A stretch of DNA of 64,000 bases, taken from Caulobacter sp. Root1455. Its GTDB lineage: Bacteria > Pseudomonadota > Alphaproteobacteria > Caulobacterales > Caulobacteraceae. The position numbers and the translations under genes are program-made. The stretch lies in assembly GCF_001426905.1 (NCBI RefSeq), contig NZ_LMFQ01000025.1, forward strand, positions 173,147 to 237,146. Reading direction: 5' to 3'. The stretch's first letter is position 1, and every line of letters starts with the position of its first letter. The notes under the pieces were generated by a model. The model had not been told where the DNA came from and made no database searches. It was given only the letters and a program-made list of their open reading frames with translations. Below, piece by piece: positions 29,484 to 39,008 of this stretch.

Positions 29484-30221
29484 ATGTCCGAACCTCAGCA
29501 CAGACCCTATCGCCGCGTGCTTCTGAAGGTTTCGGGCGAAGTGCTGATGGGCGACACGCCCTATGGCATCGACACCAAGACCGTCGAATCGGTGGCCGAG
29601 GACATCCGGGAGATCGTCCAGTCGGGCGTCGAGCTGTGCCTGGTGATCGGCGGCGGCAACATCTTCCGCGGCATGGCCGGCGCGGCCAAGGGCATGGAGC
29701 GCTCCAGCGCCGACTACATGGGCATGCTGGCCACGGTGATGAACGCCCTGGCCATGCAGGACGCCCTGGAGCGCATCGGCGTCTCCACCCGCGTGCAGTC
29801 GGCCATTCCGATGGCCACGGTCTGCGAGCCCTACATCCGCCGCCGCGCCCAGCGTCACCTGGAAAAGGGCCGGGTGGTGATCTTCGCGGCCGGCACCGGC
29901 AACCCGTTCTTCACCACCGACACCGCCGCGGCCCTGCGCGCCGCCGAGATGCAGTGCGACGCCCTGTTCAAGGGCACCAGCGTCGACGGCATCTACAGCG
30001 CCGATCCCAAGAAGGACCCGGCCGCCAAGCGCTACGACAAGCTCAGCTACATGGACGTGCTGGCCAAGGACCTGCGGGTCATGGACGCCTCGGCCGTGGC
30101 CCTGATGCGCGACAACAACATTCCCATCGTGGTCTTCTCCATCAAGGGGCGCGGCAATCTGCTCAACGTCCTGAAGGGCCGGGGAACGCACACCGTCGTT
30201 TCCGGCGACCGCGCCGCTTAA
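29484..30221 (+). CDS. pyrH: uridylate (UMP) kinase
   Basis: Phosphorylates UMP to UDP in pyrimidine synthesis. The 245-residue amino-acid-kinase-fold protein shows VLLKVSGEVLMGD at the N-terminus, VIGGGNIFRGMAGA, and GTSVDGIYSADPKKDP near the C-terminal third, all typical of hexameric bacterial PyrH. It starts the downstream cluster after the tsf terminator, with frr 25 bases further on. Confidence 0.97.
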   Translation: MSEPQHRPYRRVLLKVSGEVLMGDTPYGIDTKTVESVAEDIREIVQSGVELCLVIGGGNIFRGMAGAAKGMERSSADYMGMLATVMNALAMQDALERIGVSTRVQSAIPMATVCEPYIRRRAQRHLEKGRVVIFAAGTGNPFFTTDTAAALRAAEMQCDALFKGTSVDGIYSADPKKDPAAKRYDKLSYMDVLAKDLRVMDASAVALMRDNNIPIVVFSIKGRGNLLNVLKGRGTHTVVSGDRAA

Positions 30222-30246
30222 ATTCCCAGCGAAGAGAGCCCAAGCC

Positions 30247-30813
30247 ATGGCCACCGCCGAAAAACCCGTCCTGTCCCGCTACAAGGAGCGCATGGACAAG
30301 TCCGTCGTCGCCCTGAAGGAGGAGTTCGCCTCCCTCCGCACGGGCCGCGCCTCCGCCAGCCTGCTCGATCAGGTGATGGTCGAGGCCTACGGCTCGTCGA
30401 CCCCGCTGAACGCGGTGGCCTCGATCAGCGTGCCGGAACCGCGCCAGATCAACGTCAACGTCTGGGACAAGGGCGTCGTCGTCGCGGTCGAGAAGGCGAT
30501 CCGCAACGCGGGCCTGGGCCTGAACCCGGTGGTCGAGGGCCAGAACCTGCGGATCCCGATCCCGCCGCTGACCGAAGAGCGCCGCAAGGATCTGGTCAAG
30601 GTGGCCGGCAAGTACGCCGAGCAGCAAAAGGTCGCGGTCCGCAACATCCGTCGCGACGCCAACGACGACCTCAAGAAGGCCGAAAAGGCTTCCGTCATCA
30701 GCGAAGACGAGCTGAAGAAGATGGAGACCGAGGTCCAGAAGATGACCGACGAAGCCATCAAGCGCGTCGACGAGGCCTTGAAAACCAAAGAACAAGAGAT
30801 CATGCAGGTTTAG
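30247..30813 (+). CDS. frr: ribosome recycling factor
   Basis: Splits post-termination ribosomes together with EF-G. The 188-residue product has the usual two-domain sequence with KEEFASLRTGRASASLLDQVMVEAYG at the hinge and KVAVRNIRRDANDDLKKAEK in the C-terminal long helix. The pyrH-frr order is conserved. A GC-poor gap of 44 bases leads to uppS. Confidence 0.97.
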   Translation: MATAEKPVLSRYKERMDKSVVALKEEFASLRTGRASASLLDQVMVEAYGSSTPLNAVASISVPEPRQINVNVWDKGVVVAVEKAIRNAGLGLNPVVEGQNLRIPIPPLTEERRKDLVKVAGKYAEQQKVAVRNIRRDANDDLKKAEKASVISEDELKKMETEVQKMTDEAIKRVDEALKTKEQEIMQV

Positions 30814-30857
30814 CATCGACCTGCGTTGTGGGGGGCGATGAGGGAAGGCTGAAGCGC

Positions 30858-31637
30858 ATGGCGCCGACGACCGGCCTGCAGGATGTCTCGACTCGCGCCG
30901 GGGGCGCCAAGTCGGGCCAGTCCCTGCATGTGGCCATCATCATGGACGGCAACGGCCGTTGGGCGAAGCGGCGAAACCTGCCGCGCGTCCTGGGCCATCG
31001 CGCCGGGGTCAACGCCCTGAAGCGGACCGTCGAAGGCGCCGCCGCGCTGGGCGTGGGCGTGATGACGGTGTTCGGCTTTTCCACCGAGAATTGGAGCCGG
31101 CCGCCGCAGGAGGTGTCGGAACTGATGGGCCTGCTGAAGGCCTATCTGGAATCCGACCTCGAGCGCCTGGCCCGCGAAGGCGTGAAGGTGCGGATCATCG
31201 GCCGCCGTACGGGTCTGGCGCCCGACGTGCTGGACGTCATCGACCGGGCCGAGCGTCGGACCAGCAAGAACAGCGCCTTCCTGCTGCAGGTGGCCTTCAA
31301 CTACGGCGGTCGCGCCGACATCGCCGACGCCGCGCGCGCCTTCGCCCTGGCGGTGGAGCGCGGCGAGGCCCGGGCCGCCGATCTGGACGAGGCGTTGTTC
31401 GAACAGCATCTGTCCACCGCCGGCGCGCCTGCCCCGGACCTTATCGTGCGCACCAGCGGCGAGCATCGGATCTCGAATTTTCTGCTTTGGGAATGCGCCT
31501 ACGCCGAACTCGTGTATCAGGACGTTCTGTGGCCGGACTACGGGCCCGAACACCTGGCCGCCGCGTTGACGGAATATCGCAGCCGCGACCGTCGCTATGG
31601 AGGTATCGCCGTCGATGACGTCGCCGTCGCCGGCTAA
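30858..31637 (+). CDS. uppS: undecaprenyl diphosphate synthase (cis-prenyltransferase)
   Basis: Makes the C55 carrier lipid for peptidoglycan and O-antigen by adding isopentenyl units to farnesyl diphosphate. The motif VAIIMDGNGRWAKRR carries the catalytic Asp30. FGFSTENWSRP, NYGGRADI and LIVRTSGEHRISNFLLWECAYAE follow in order. I chose ATG 30858, 9 bases after AGGGAAGG, giving 259 residues; the in-frame GTG at 30828 lacks a binding site. It overlaps the cdsA start by 23 bases. Confidence 0.96.
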   Translation: MAPTTGLQDVSTRAGGAKSGQSLHVAIIMDGNGRWAKRRNLPRVLGHRAGVNALKRTVEGAAALGVGVMTVFGFSTENWSRPPQEVSELMGLLKAYLESDLERLAREGVKVRIIGRRTGLAPDVLDVIDRAERRTSKNSAFLLQVAFNYGGRADIADAARAFALAVERGEARAADLDEALFEQHLSTAGAPAPDLIVRTSGEHRISNFLLWECAYAELVYQDVLWPDYGPEHLAAALTEYRSRDRRYGGIAVDDVAVAG

Positions 31638-32463
31638 ACGTTTCAACTGGAGCAACCTGCGGATCCGTGTCGCCTCGGCCACGGTGCTGGTGCCTACGGT
31701 CGTGGCCGCCGTCTGGTTCGGCGACGTCTGGTACCTGGGATTGATCCTGGTCGGCGTCGCGCTCCTCGCCCGCGAGTGGGCCGAGATGAGCGCCCGCCGT
31801 TCGGCGCTCGGCGTGGCGGTGGCGATCGGCGCGGCCGTGGCGATCTCGGTGATCGTCGCTTATCTCGGCCACTACTACATCACCTGGCCCGTGGTGATCG
31901 CCGGCGCCCTGACCGCGGCCCTGATGGCGCGCGGCGCGGTGGAGCGCCGGGCCGACGCCGCCTATGGCGTGATCTACATCGCCCCGGCCGTCATCGCGAT
32001 GATCTGGCTGCGCCGCATGGACGCGGGCCTCAGCTGGACCCTGCTGCTGTTCACGGCGACCTGGTTCGCCGACATCTTCGCCTTCGCGGTCGGCAGTCTC
32101 CTGAAGGGCCCGAAGCTGTGGCCGCGCTATTCGCCCAACAAGACCTGGTCGGGCTTTTTCGGCGGCCTGGTCGCCGCCTCGCTGGGCGCGATCGGCATCG
32201 TGGCCCTGTCACGGGCGCTGCCCGCCTTGCCCGACCTGCACCTGGCCTGGCCCGTCGCCGCGGCGATCGGTCTGCTGGGCGGCCTGGCCACCATGACCGG
32301 CGACCTCTGGGAATCGATGCTCAAGCGCCGGTTCGGCGTGAAGGATTCGGGCGACCTGATCCCAGGCCACGGCGGCATGCTGGACCGTGTCGACGGCCTG
32401 ATGTTCGCGGCGATCGTGGTCGCCGCCGCGCGGCTCCTCGACCAACGGGGACTGTTGCCTTGA
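31615..32463 (+). CDS. cdsA: phosphatidate cytidylyltransferase
   Basis: Makes CDP-diacylglycerol, the precursor of phospholipids, in the inner membrane. The 282-residue product has about seven hydrophobic segments and the CdsA signature near the C-terminus (SMLKRRFGVKDSGDLIPGHGGMLDRVD) containing the conserved Asp residues. SPNKTWSGFFGG is a second family mark. Start at ATG 31615, 10 bases after GGAGGT; an ATG at 31597 would add six residues. Its TGA overlaps the likely dxr start. Confidence 0.94.
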   Translation: MTSPSPAKRFNWSNLRIRVASATVLVPTVVAAVWFGDVWYLGLILVGVALLAREWAEMSARRSALGVAVAIGAAVAISVIVAYLGHYYITWPVVIAGALTAALMARGAVERRADAAYGVIYIAPAVIAMIWLRRMDAGLSWTLLLFTATWFADIFAFAVGSLLKGPKLWPRYSPNKTWSGFFGGLVAASLGAIGIVALSRALPALPDLHLAWPVAAAIGLLGGLATMTGDLWESMLKRRFGVKDSGDLIPGHGGMLDRVDGLMFAAIVVAAARLLDQRGLLP

Positions 32464-33689
32464 CCCCTGTTCGCGAGGCCATGCGTCCCAAGGTCGGGGC
32501 CCCCAAGGCCGGGGCCCGCAAGGTCGTGGTGCTGGGGTCGACGGGGTCCATCGGCGTTTCGACGCTGGACCTGTTCGAACAGGCCGGCGTCGCGGTCGAG
32601 ATCCTGGCCCTGACGGCCGGCCGCAATGTCGAGAAACTGGCCGAGCAGGCCCTGCGGTGGAAGCCCCAGGTCGCGGTGATCGACGACGAGACCTGCCTGC
32701 CGGAGCTGCGCGAACGCCTGGCCGGCTCGGGCGTGCGGGCCGCCGCCGGTCCCGCCGCGGTTTCCGAAGCCGCCGCCATGGGCGCGGACTGGGTGATGTC
32801 GGCCATCGTCGGCGCGGCGGGCCTGGCCCCGACGCTGGCCGCGGCCCGCTCGGGCGCGGTCATCGCCCTGGCCAACAAGGAAAGCCTGGTCTGCGCCGGT
32901 CCGGCCCTGCTGGCCATCGCCCGCGCGGCCGGCGGTTCGGTGATTCCGGTCGATTCCGAGCACTCGGCGATCTTCCAGGTGCTGCAGCGCGATTGCCTCG
33001 ACCAGGTGTCGCGCCTGATCCTGACGGCGTCGGGCGGACCTTTCCGCACCTGGGACAAGGCCGCCATGGCCAAGGCCACGCCGGAACAGGCGGTGGCCCA
33101 CCCGAATTGGTCGATGGGCGCCAAGATTTCGGTCGATTCCGCGACGATGATGAACAAGGGCCTCGAGATGATCGAGGCGTCCTACCTGTTCGAGACCCCG
33201 CAGGACCGCATCGAGGTGGTGATCCACCCGCAGTCCGTGATCCACAGCCTGGTCGAATACGCCGACGGCTCGACCCTGGCCCAGCTAGGCCCGCCGGACA
33301 TGCGCAGCCCGATCTCCTGCGCCTTCTCCTGGCCCCAGCGGCTTTCGTGGCCCGCCAAGCCCCTGGATCTGGCCGCCTACGCCCAATTGACCTTCGAAGC
33401 GCCGGACCTGGAACGCTTCCCGTCGATCGCCATCGCCCGTGAAGCGCTGCGCCTGGGCGGGGGCGCGCCGGCGGCGATGAACGCCGCCAACGAGGTGGCT
33501 GTCGCGGCCTTCCTTGACCGCCAGATCGGCTTTCTGGATATTGCCGGCGCGGTGGCGGGGACTCTTGAGCGCATGAACGGCCTAGGCGAGCTCGCCGACA
33601 GCGCCGGCGACGCCCTCGACAGCGCGATGATGACTGACGCTTCGGCCCGCCGTATTGCGGCCGAGGTTGTCGGCCAGAAGCGTATCTAG
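32460..33689 (+). CDS. dxr: 1-deoxy-D-xylulose-5-phosphate reductoisomerase
   Basis: Second enzyme of the MEP isoprenoid pathway. The NADPH-binding site is VVVLGSTGSIGVSTLDLF, followed by ANKESLVCAG, VDSEHSAIFQ with metal ligands, TASGGPF and SVDSATMMNKGLE. The start is either TTG 32460, overlapping the cdsA stop and 8 bases after GGGGA (409 residues), or ATG 32481 (402 residues); I give the former. The pathway fits the neighbouring uppS, which uses its product. Confidence 0.93.
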   Translation: MTPVREAMRPKVGAPKAGARKVVVLGSTGSIGVSTLDLFEQAGVAVEILALTAGRNVEKLAEQALRWKPQVAVIDDETCLPELRERLAGSGVRAAAGPAAVSEAAAMGADWVMSAIVGAAGLAPTLAAARSGAVIALANKESLVCAGPALLAIARAAGGSVIPVDSEHSAIFQVLQRDCLDQVSRLILTASGGPFRTWDKAAMAKATPEQAVAHPNWSMGAKISVDSATMMNKGLEMIEASYLFETPQDRIEVVIHPQSVIHSLVEYADGSTLAQLGPPDMRSPISCAFSWPQRLSWPAKPLDLAAYAQLTFEAPDLERFPSIAIAREALRLGGGAPAAMNAANEVAVAAFLDRQIGFLDIAGAVAGTLERMNGLGELADSAGDALDSAMMTDASARRIAAEVVGQKRI

Positions 33690-33718
33690 AGACTGACCGG
33701 GGAGTTAGGCGCCACCTT

Positions 33719-34915
33719 ATGATCGGGTTTTTGACGGGCCTCATCGCGTTCGTGTTCGTGCTGTCCATCGTGGTGACAGTGCATGAACTCGGCCATTTCC
33801 TGGCCGCGCGAGCCTGCGGCGTGGCCATCGACTGCTTCTCGATCGGCTTTGGCCCCAAGATCGTGTCGTGGCGGGACAAGACCGGCGTCGAATGGCGGAT
33901 CGCCTCGATTCCCCTGGGCGGCTACGTCCGGTTCTCCGGCGACGACAACGCCGCCAGCGTGCCGGACGGCGGCGACCTGGCGATCCTCAAGAGCGAGATC
34001 GCCGCGCGCGAGGGCGAGGCGGCCGTTTCCCGCTACTACCATTTCAAGCCTGTCTGGCAGCGCGCGTTCATCGCCGTGGCCGGGCCGATGGCCAATTTCG
34101 TGCTGGCGATCGTCCTGTTCGCCGCGCTGATGATGACGCTGGGCGAATACCGCCATCCCGCGACGGTCGATCGGGTGCCCGCCGACGGCGCCGCCGCCGC
34201 CGCGGGCTTCAAGCCCGGTGATCTGATCACCAAGGCCGACGGCCGTAGAATCAAGAATTTCGAGGACGTGGGCCGCTACGTCATCCTGCGGTCGGGTTTG
34301 CCGATCGATTTCACGGTCAAGCGCGGCGATCAGACCCTGCATCTTGTCGCGACCCCGGTTCAGGTCGAGATCGTCGACAAGATCAACGGCCGGATGAAGG
34401 TCGGCCGGCTGAGCATCGAGAACCGCAGTCCGTCCTATCATTATCGCTCGAGCGTCTGGCGCGCCATTCCCGACGCCACGGTCGAGGTCTGGGACCAGAT
34501 CAGCACCATCGGCTTCTATCTGGGACGTCTGGTCACCGGGCAGATCTCGGCCGACCAGATCAGCGGCGTGATCGGCATCGGCCACGCGGTCGGCGCCATG
34601 GCCAACGCCACGACGGTCGACGCGCCCAATTTCGAGACCCTGCTGCTGCGTTTCTTCGTCGGCCAGATGATCATGGTGGCGACCTTGTCGGTCAGCATCG
34701 GCTTCATGAATCTTCTGCCCATCCCGGTTCTCGATGGCGGTCACCTGGTGATGTACGCCTACGAGGCGATCGCCAAGCGGCCGCTGAAGGCCGAGTTTCA
34801 GGCGGCTGGCTTCAGAGCGGGGCTTGCCTTGATCCTTGGTTTCATGCTGTTCGCGGCCTGGAACGACCTTCACCGCTACGACGTGTTCAAATTCATTGGC
34901 GGCCTGTTCTCGTGA
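33719..34915 (+). CDS. rseP: site-2 RIP metalloprotease (RseP/MmpA)
   Basis: Inner-membrane zinc protease that cuts substrates within the bilayer. The zinc motif is VHELGHFLAAR (His22, Glu23, His26), with the third ligand motif NLLPIPVLDGGHL near the C-terminus and a PDZ domain between (PADGAAAAAGFKPGDLITKADG). It has 398 residues. In Caulobacter the orthologue MmpA is known to degrade the polar factor PodJ. The bamA gene follows, as in most proteobacteria. Confidence 0.95.
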   Translation: MIGFLTGLIAFVFVLSIVVTVHELGHFLAARACGVAIDCFSIGFGPKIVSWRDKTGVEWRIASIPLGGYVRFSGDDNAASVPDGGDLAILKSEIAAREGEAAVSRYYHFKPVWQRAFIAVAGPMANFVLAIVLFAALMMTLGEYRHPATVDRVPADGAAAAAGFKPGDLITKADGRRIKNFEDVGRYVILRSGLPIDFTVKRGDQTLHLVATPVQVEIVDKINGRMKVGRLSIENRSPSYHYRSSVWRAIPDATVEVWDQISTIGFYLGRLVTGQISADQISGVIGIGHAVGAMANATTVDAPNFETLLLRFFVGQMIMVATLSVSIGFMNLLPIPVLDGGHLVMYAYEAIAKRPLKAEFQAAGFRAGLALILGFMLFAAWNDLHRYDVFKFIGGLFS

Positions 34916-34943
34916 ACCGCGCCGTCCGTCCATGATTGGTCCC

Positions 34944-37289
34944 ATGAACAAAATTCGCGCCCATAGCGCCGCGTTCGCCACCGGCGTTGCGCTCCTCCTC
35001 GGTTCCACGGCGCTGACCGCGCCGCAGATCGCCTTCGCCCAGGCCCAGACGGGCGTGGTCCAGCGCATCGTGGTGCAGGGCAACGAGCGGATCGAGCAGG
35101 GGACCGTGCTGTCCTACCTGCCGATCCAGCCGGGCGAGACGGTCGATCCCCAGCGCCTCGACCTGGCGCTGAAGACCCTGGCGCGCACCGAGCTGTTCGC
35201 CGACGTGAAGATCGAGCTGCAAGGCGGCGACCTGATCATCAAGGTCGTCGAGAACCCGATCATCAACCAGGTGGTCTTCGAGGGGAACTCGGCGCTGAAG
35301 GAAGACAAGCTGAAGGACGAGGTGCAGATCCGTCCGCGCGGCATCTTCACCCGCTCCAAGGTCCAGGCCGACGTCCAGCGCATCATCGAGCTCTATCGCC
35401 GTTCGGGTCGCATCTCGGCGACCGTGACGCCGAAGGTGGTCGAACTGCCGCAAAAGCGCGTCGACCTGGTGTTCGAGATCAGCGAAGGCCCCAAGAGCGG
35501 CGTGCTGGGCGTCACCTTCCTGGGCAACAAGGAATTCTCGGACAACGACCTGAAGGACGTCATCGTCACCAAGGAGTCGCACTGGTACAAATTCCTGACC
35601 AGCAACGACAACTACGACCCTGACCGGATCGAGTACGACCGCGAGCAGCTGCGCAAGTTCTATCGCAACCGCGGCTATTTCGACTTCCGCGTCGTGGCCT
35701 CGGTCGCCGAGCTGGCCACCGACAAGAATGGCTTCGCGGTCACCTACACGATCGACGAAGGCCCCAAGTACAAGTTCGGCAAGATCACCGTCGAAACCGA
35801 GCTGAAGAAGCTGAACGGCGACCTGCTGGCCCAGATCCTGCCGATCCGCGCCGGCCAGCTGTACGAAGACGAGAAGATCGAGCAGGCCACCGACGCCCTG
35901 ACCTTCGCGGCGGGCGCGGCCGGCTTCGCCTTCGTGGACGTGCGTCCGCGCTACGTGCCCAACCACGAGAACAACACCGTCGACGTCGTGTTCTCGGTGC
36001 GTGAAGGGCCGCGGGTCTATGTCGATCGGATCGACATCGTCGGCAACACCCGCACGCTCGACTACGTCGTGCGTCGCGAACTCGAAGTGGCCGAAGGCGA
36101 CGCCTACAACCGCGTTCTGGTCGACCGCTCCAAGAACCGCGTCCGTTCGCTCGGCTTCTTCAAGGACGTCGACATCGAGGAAGTGCCGAGCGACCGGCCC
36201 GACCGCACGACCCTGCGGGTCAAGACCGAGGAACAGCCGACGGGCGAACTGTCGTTCAGCGCCGGCTACAGCTCGGTCGACAAGCTGGTTCTGGATGTCG
36301 GCATCACCGAACGCAACTTCCGCGGCCGCGGCCAGAACCTGCGGGCCCGCGTCTCGGTCGGTTCGCTGCGCCAGCAGATCGACTTCGGCTTCACCGAGCC
36401 GCGCTTCCTGGGCCGCGACCTGCGCGCGGGCCTGGATCTGTACTCCTACCGCTACGACCTGAGCGACTACGCCGCCTATGACACCCAGTCGACCGGCGGC
36501 ACGCTGCGCCTGGGCTTCCCGCTGACCCAGAACGCTTCGATGAGCCTTCGCTACCAGCTCCGCCAGGACAAGGTGAGCGTCGAGGACAGCCTCTGCGCCA
36601 GCGGGTCGGTGTCCGACATCCTCTGCCTGCAGCGCGGGTCCTACGTCACCTCGCTGTTCGGCTACGGCATGCGGATCGACAAGCGCAACGACCCGTTGCA
36701 GCCGACCCGCGGCTGGTTCGCCGACCTGAACCAGGACCTGGCCGGCTTCGGCGGCGACGTGAAGTATCTGAGGACCGAGACCGACGGCGGTTGGTACTGG
36801 GGCTTCAACAAGGACTTCATCTTCAGCGCCACCGGTTCGGCGGGCTATATCGAAGGTTGGGGCGGCGACAACATCCGCATCAACGACCGCTTCTACAAGG
36901 GCGGTTCGACGTTCCGCGGCTTCGAGATCGCCGGCATCGGTCCTCGCGACACGACGACGCAGAGCAGCGCCCTGGGCGCCAAGCTTTATGCGATCGGCAC
37001 GTTCGAGCTGACGGTTCCGACCTTCCTGCCCGAACAGTACGGCATCAAGGCCGCGGTGTTCACCGACTTTGGTACGGCCGGCCAGCTGGACGACGTCGAT
37101 CGTCTGAACTCGGACGGCACTATCAACCCGAACATCAAGGACGGCCTGGGCCTGCGGGCCACGGCCGGTCTGAGCATCGACTGGAAGTCCCCCATGGGTC
37201 CCATCCGGTTCGATTTCAGCCACATTCTCGCTAAAGAAGACTACGACAGGACCGAAACCTTCCGGTTCTCCACCTCCACAAGGTTTTAA
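34944..37289 (+). CDS. bamA: outer membrane protein assembly factor BamA
   Basis: Central component of the machine that folds beta-barrel proteins into the outer membrane. A signal peptide ends near AFAQAQ; five POTRA domains follow (about residues 30-430, e.g. VQRIVVQGNERIEQGTVLSY, VVFEGNSALKEDKLKDEV). The 16-strand barrel carries the conserved GGSTFRGFEIAGIGPRD loop (RGF motif), and the last strand ends FSTSTRF. ATG 34944 gives 781 residues; ATG 34932 would add MIGP. No strong ribosome-binding site decides between them. Confidence 0.96.
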   Translation: MNKIRAHSAAFATGVALLLGSTALTAPQIAFAQAQTGVVQRIVVQGNERIEQGTVLSYLPIQPGETVDPQRLDLALKTLARTELFADVKIELQGGDLIIKVVENPIINQVVFEGNSALKEDKLKDEVQIRPRGIFTRSKVQADVQRIIELYRRSGRISATVTPKVVELPQKRVDLVFEISEGPKSGVLGVTFLGNKEFSDNDLKDVIVTKESHWYKFLTSNDNYDPDRIEYDREQLRKFYRNRGYFDFRVVASVAELATDKNGFAVTYTIDEGPKYKFGKITVETELKKLNGDLLAQILPIRAGQLYEDEKIEQATDALTFAAGAAGFAFVDVRPRYVPNHENNTVDVVFSVREGPRVYVDRIDIVGNTRTLDYVVRRELEVAEGDAYNRVLVDRSKNRVRSLGFFKDVDIEEVPSDRPDRTTLRVKTEEQPTGELSFSAGYSSVDKLVLDVGITERNFRGRGQNLRARVSVGSLRQQIDFGFTEPRFLGRDLRAGLDLYSYRYDLSDYAAYDTQSTGGTLRLGFPLTQNASMSLRYQLRQDKVSVEDSLCASGSVSDILCLQRGSYVTSLFGYGMRIDKRNDPLQPTRGWFADLNQDLAGFGGDVKYLRTETDGGWYWGFNKDFIFSATGSAGYIEGWGGDNIRINDRFYKGGSTFRGFEIAGIGPRDTTTQSSALGAKLYAIGTFELTVPTFLPEQYGIKAAVFTDFGTAGQLDDVDRLNSDGTINPNIKDGLGLRATAGLSIDWKSPMGPIRFDFSHILAKEDYDRTETFRFSTSTRF

Positions 37290-37294
37290 CGAAC

Positions 37295-37936
37295 ATGACT
37301 TCCAAGTTCCTCGCCGCGACCGTTTCGGGTCTGGCCGCCCTCGCCACGGCGTCGGGCGCCTTCGCCCAGGCCGCGCCGCCCGCCGCCGCGCCGCCGATCT
37401 CTCACGGCGCCCCGATCGCCGGCGTCTGCATCTTCTCGAGCCAGCGCGCCGTGGCGACCTCGCAGGTCGGCAAGGCCGTCGACGCCCGCCTGAAGGCCAT
37501 CATCGCCCAGGTCAACGCCGAGCTGACCGCCGAACGCACCAGCCTGGACAACGACGCCAAGGCCCTGGACGCCAAGAAGGCCACCCTCGACCAAAGCGCC
37601 CTGGAACAACAGGCCGCCGCCCTGCAAGTGCGCGCCAACGCCTGGCAGCGTAAGGGCCAGCAGCGCCAGCGCGAAGTCGAGGCCACCGAGCAGAAGCAAC
37701 TGGCCCGCGTCTACCAAGAGCTGGACCCGGCGATCCGTCAGGCCTATCAGGCCAAGACCTGCTCGATCCTGATCGAGCGCGAGTCGGTTCTGCTGGGCAA
37801 TCCGGCCATGGACATCACCGACGCCGTCGTGACCGCCGTGGACGCCCGCATCAAGACCCTGACCTTCGATCGCGAACGTCTGGACCAAGCGGCTCCGGGG
37901 GCTCAAGCTCTCCAACCGACTCCCAAGAAGCCGTAA
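37295..37936 (+). CDS. skp: OmpH/Skp family periplasmic chaperone
   Basis: A 213-residue periplasmic protein with a signal peptide (MTSKFLAATVSGLAALATASGAFAQ), an Ala/Pro-rich linker and a long central coiled coil (about 65-150, rich in Ala, Gln, Lys and Glu). This is the layout of Skp, which holds unfolded outer-membrane proteins for BamA. It starts 5 bases after bamA, the standard arrangement, and precedes lpxD. It is longer than enterobacterial Skp because of the N-terminal linker and the C-terminal extension. Confidence 0.88.
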   Translation: MTSKFLAATVSGLAALATASGAFAQAAPPAAAPPISHGAPIAGVCIFSSQRAVATSQVGKAVDARLKAIIAQVNAELTAERTSLDNDAKALDAKKATLDQSALEQQAAALQVRANAWQRKGQQRQREVEATEQKQLARVYQELDPAIRQAYQAKTCSILIERESVLLGNPAMDITDAVVTAVDARIKTLTFDRERLDQAAPGAQALQPTPKKP

Positions 37937-37982
37937 TCGAGCCGGCTCGGGCATGACGCCCGGGCTGCTCCCGAGAGGACCG

Positions 37983-39008
37983 ATGCCGGACCCGCGCTTT
38001 TTCGAAGACCTGGGTCCGGCGACCCTCACGGAATTGGCCAGTCTGAGCGATGCTCGGCTGGCCGATCCGGCCGAGGGCCATCACCTGATCTCGCACGTCG
38101 CTCCCCTCGAGAGCGCCGGGGCGGGCGCCGTCACCTTCCTTTCCGATCCCAAGCGCCTGGCCGATCTGGCCGGCCTGAAGGGCGCGGCCTGCTTTCTGCG
38201 GCCCGAACACGCGGCCCAGGCTCCGGCCGGCTGCATCCTGCTGCTGACGAGCCATCCGCAGGTCTCATGGGCCGCGGCCGCCGAGCGCCTGCACGCGCCG
38301 CGCCGGCATGACGGCTCGGTGCAGACCGTCCATCCCGACAGCACGCTGGAGGAGGGCGTCAGGCTGTCTCCCAGCGTGGTCATCGGGCCGGGAGCCCGAA
38401 TCGGCCGCGGGACCTATCTGGCGCCCGGCGTGGTGATCGGACCCGGCGTGGCCGTCGGCCGCGACTGCCGGATCGGCGCCAACGCGGTAATCGGCTTCGC
38501 CCTGATCGGCGACCGCGTGTCGATCCACGCCGGGGCGGTGATCGGCGAACCGGGCTTCGGCGCGGCCGGCGGGCCCAGGGGCGTCGTCGACCTGCCGCAG
38601 CTGGGGCGGGTGATCCTGCAGGACGGGGTGACGATCGGCGCCAACAGCTGCGTGGATCGAGGCGCCTTTGGCGATACGATGATCGGCGAGAACACCAAGA
38701 TCGACAATCTCGTCCATGTCGCCCACAACGTCCGGCTCGGCCGCAACTGCGTCGCCGCCGCCTTCACGGGCGTTTCCGGCAGCACGGTGGTGGGCGACGG
38801 GGTCGCGTTCGGCGGCAAGGCCGGCGTGGCCGACCACCTGACGGTCGGCGCGGGCGCCCAGATCGGCGCCTCGGCGTCGGTGTTCAAGGACGTGCCGGCC
38901 GGCGAAACATGGACTGGGTTTCCGGCGCGACCGCTCAAGCGGTGGCTCCGCGAGACCGCATGGCTGTCGCGCAAGGCGGGCGGCCGGGGAACCAAGGGGC
39001 CAGAATGA
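37983..39008 (+). CDS. lpxD: UDP-3-O-acylglucosamine N-acyltransferase
   Basis: Third step of lipid A synthesis, adding the N-linked acyl chain from acyl-ACP. An N-terminal uridine-binding domain (about 1-105) is followed by many left-handed beta-helix hexapeptide repeats such as VVIGPGARIGRGTYLAPG. NLVHVAHNVRLGRNC contains the catalytic His region. ATG 37983 (341 residues) directly follows GAGAGGA; an ATG at 37953 is in frame but less well placed. It overlaps fabZ by 4 bases. Confidence 0.95.
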   Translation: MPDPRFFEDLGPATLTELASLSDARLADPAEGHHLISHVAPLESAGAGAVTFLSDPKRLADLAGLKGAACFLRPEHAAQAPAGCILLLTSHPQVSWAAAAERLHAPRRHDGSVQTVHPDSTLEEGVRLSPSVVIGPGARIGRGTYLAPGVVIGPGVAVGRDCRIGANAVIGFALIGDRVSIHAGAVIGEPGFGAAGGPRGVVDLPQLGRVILQDGVTIGANSCVDRGAFGDTMIGENTKIDNLVHVAHNVRLGRNCVAAAFTGVSGSTVVGDGVAFGGKAGVADHLTVGAGAQIGASASVFKDVPAGETWTGFPARPLKRWLRETAWLSRKAGGRGTKGPE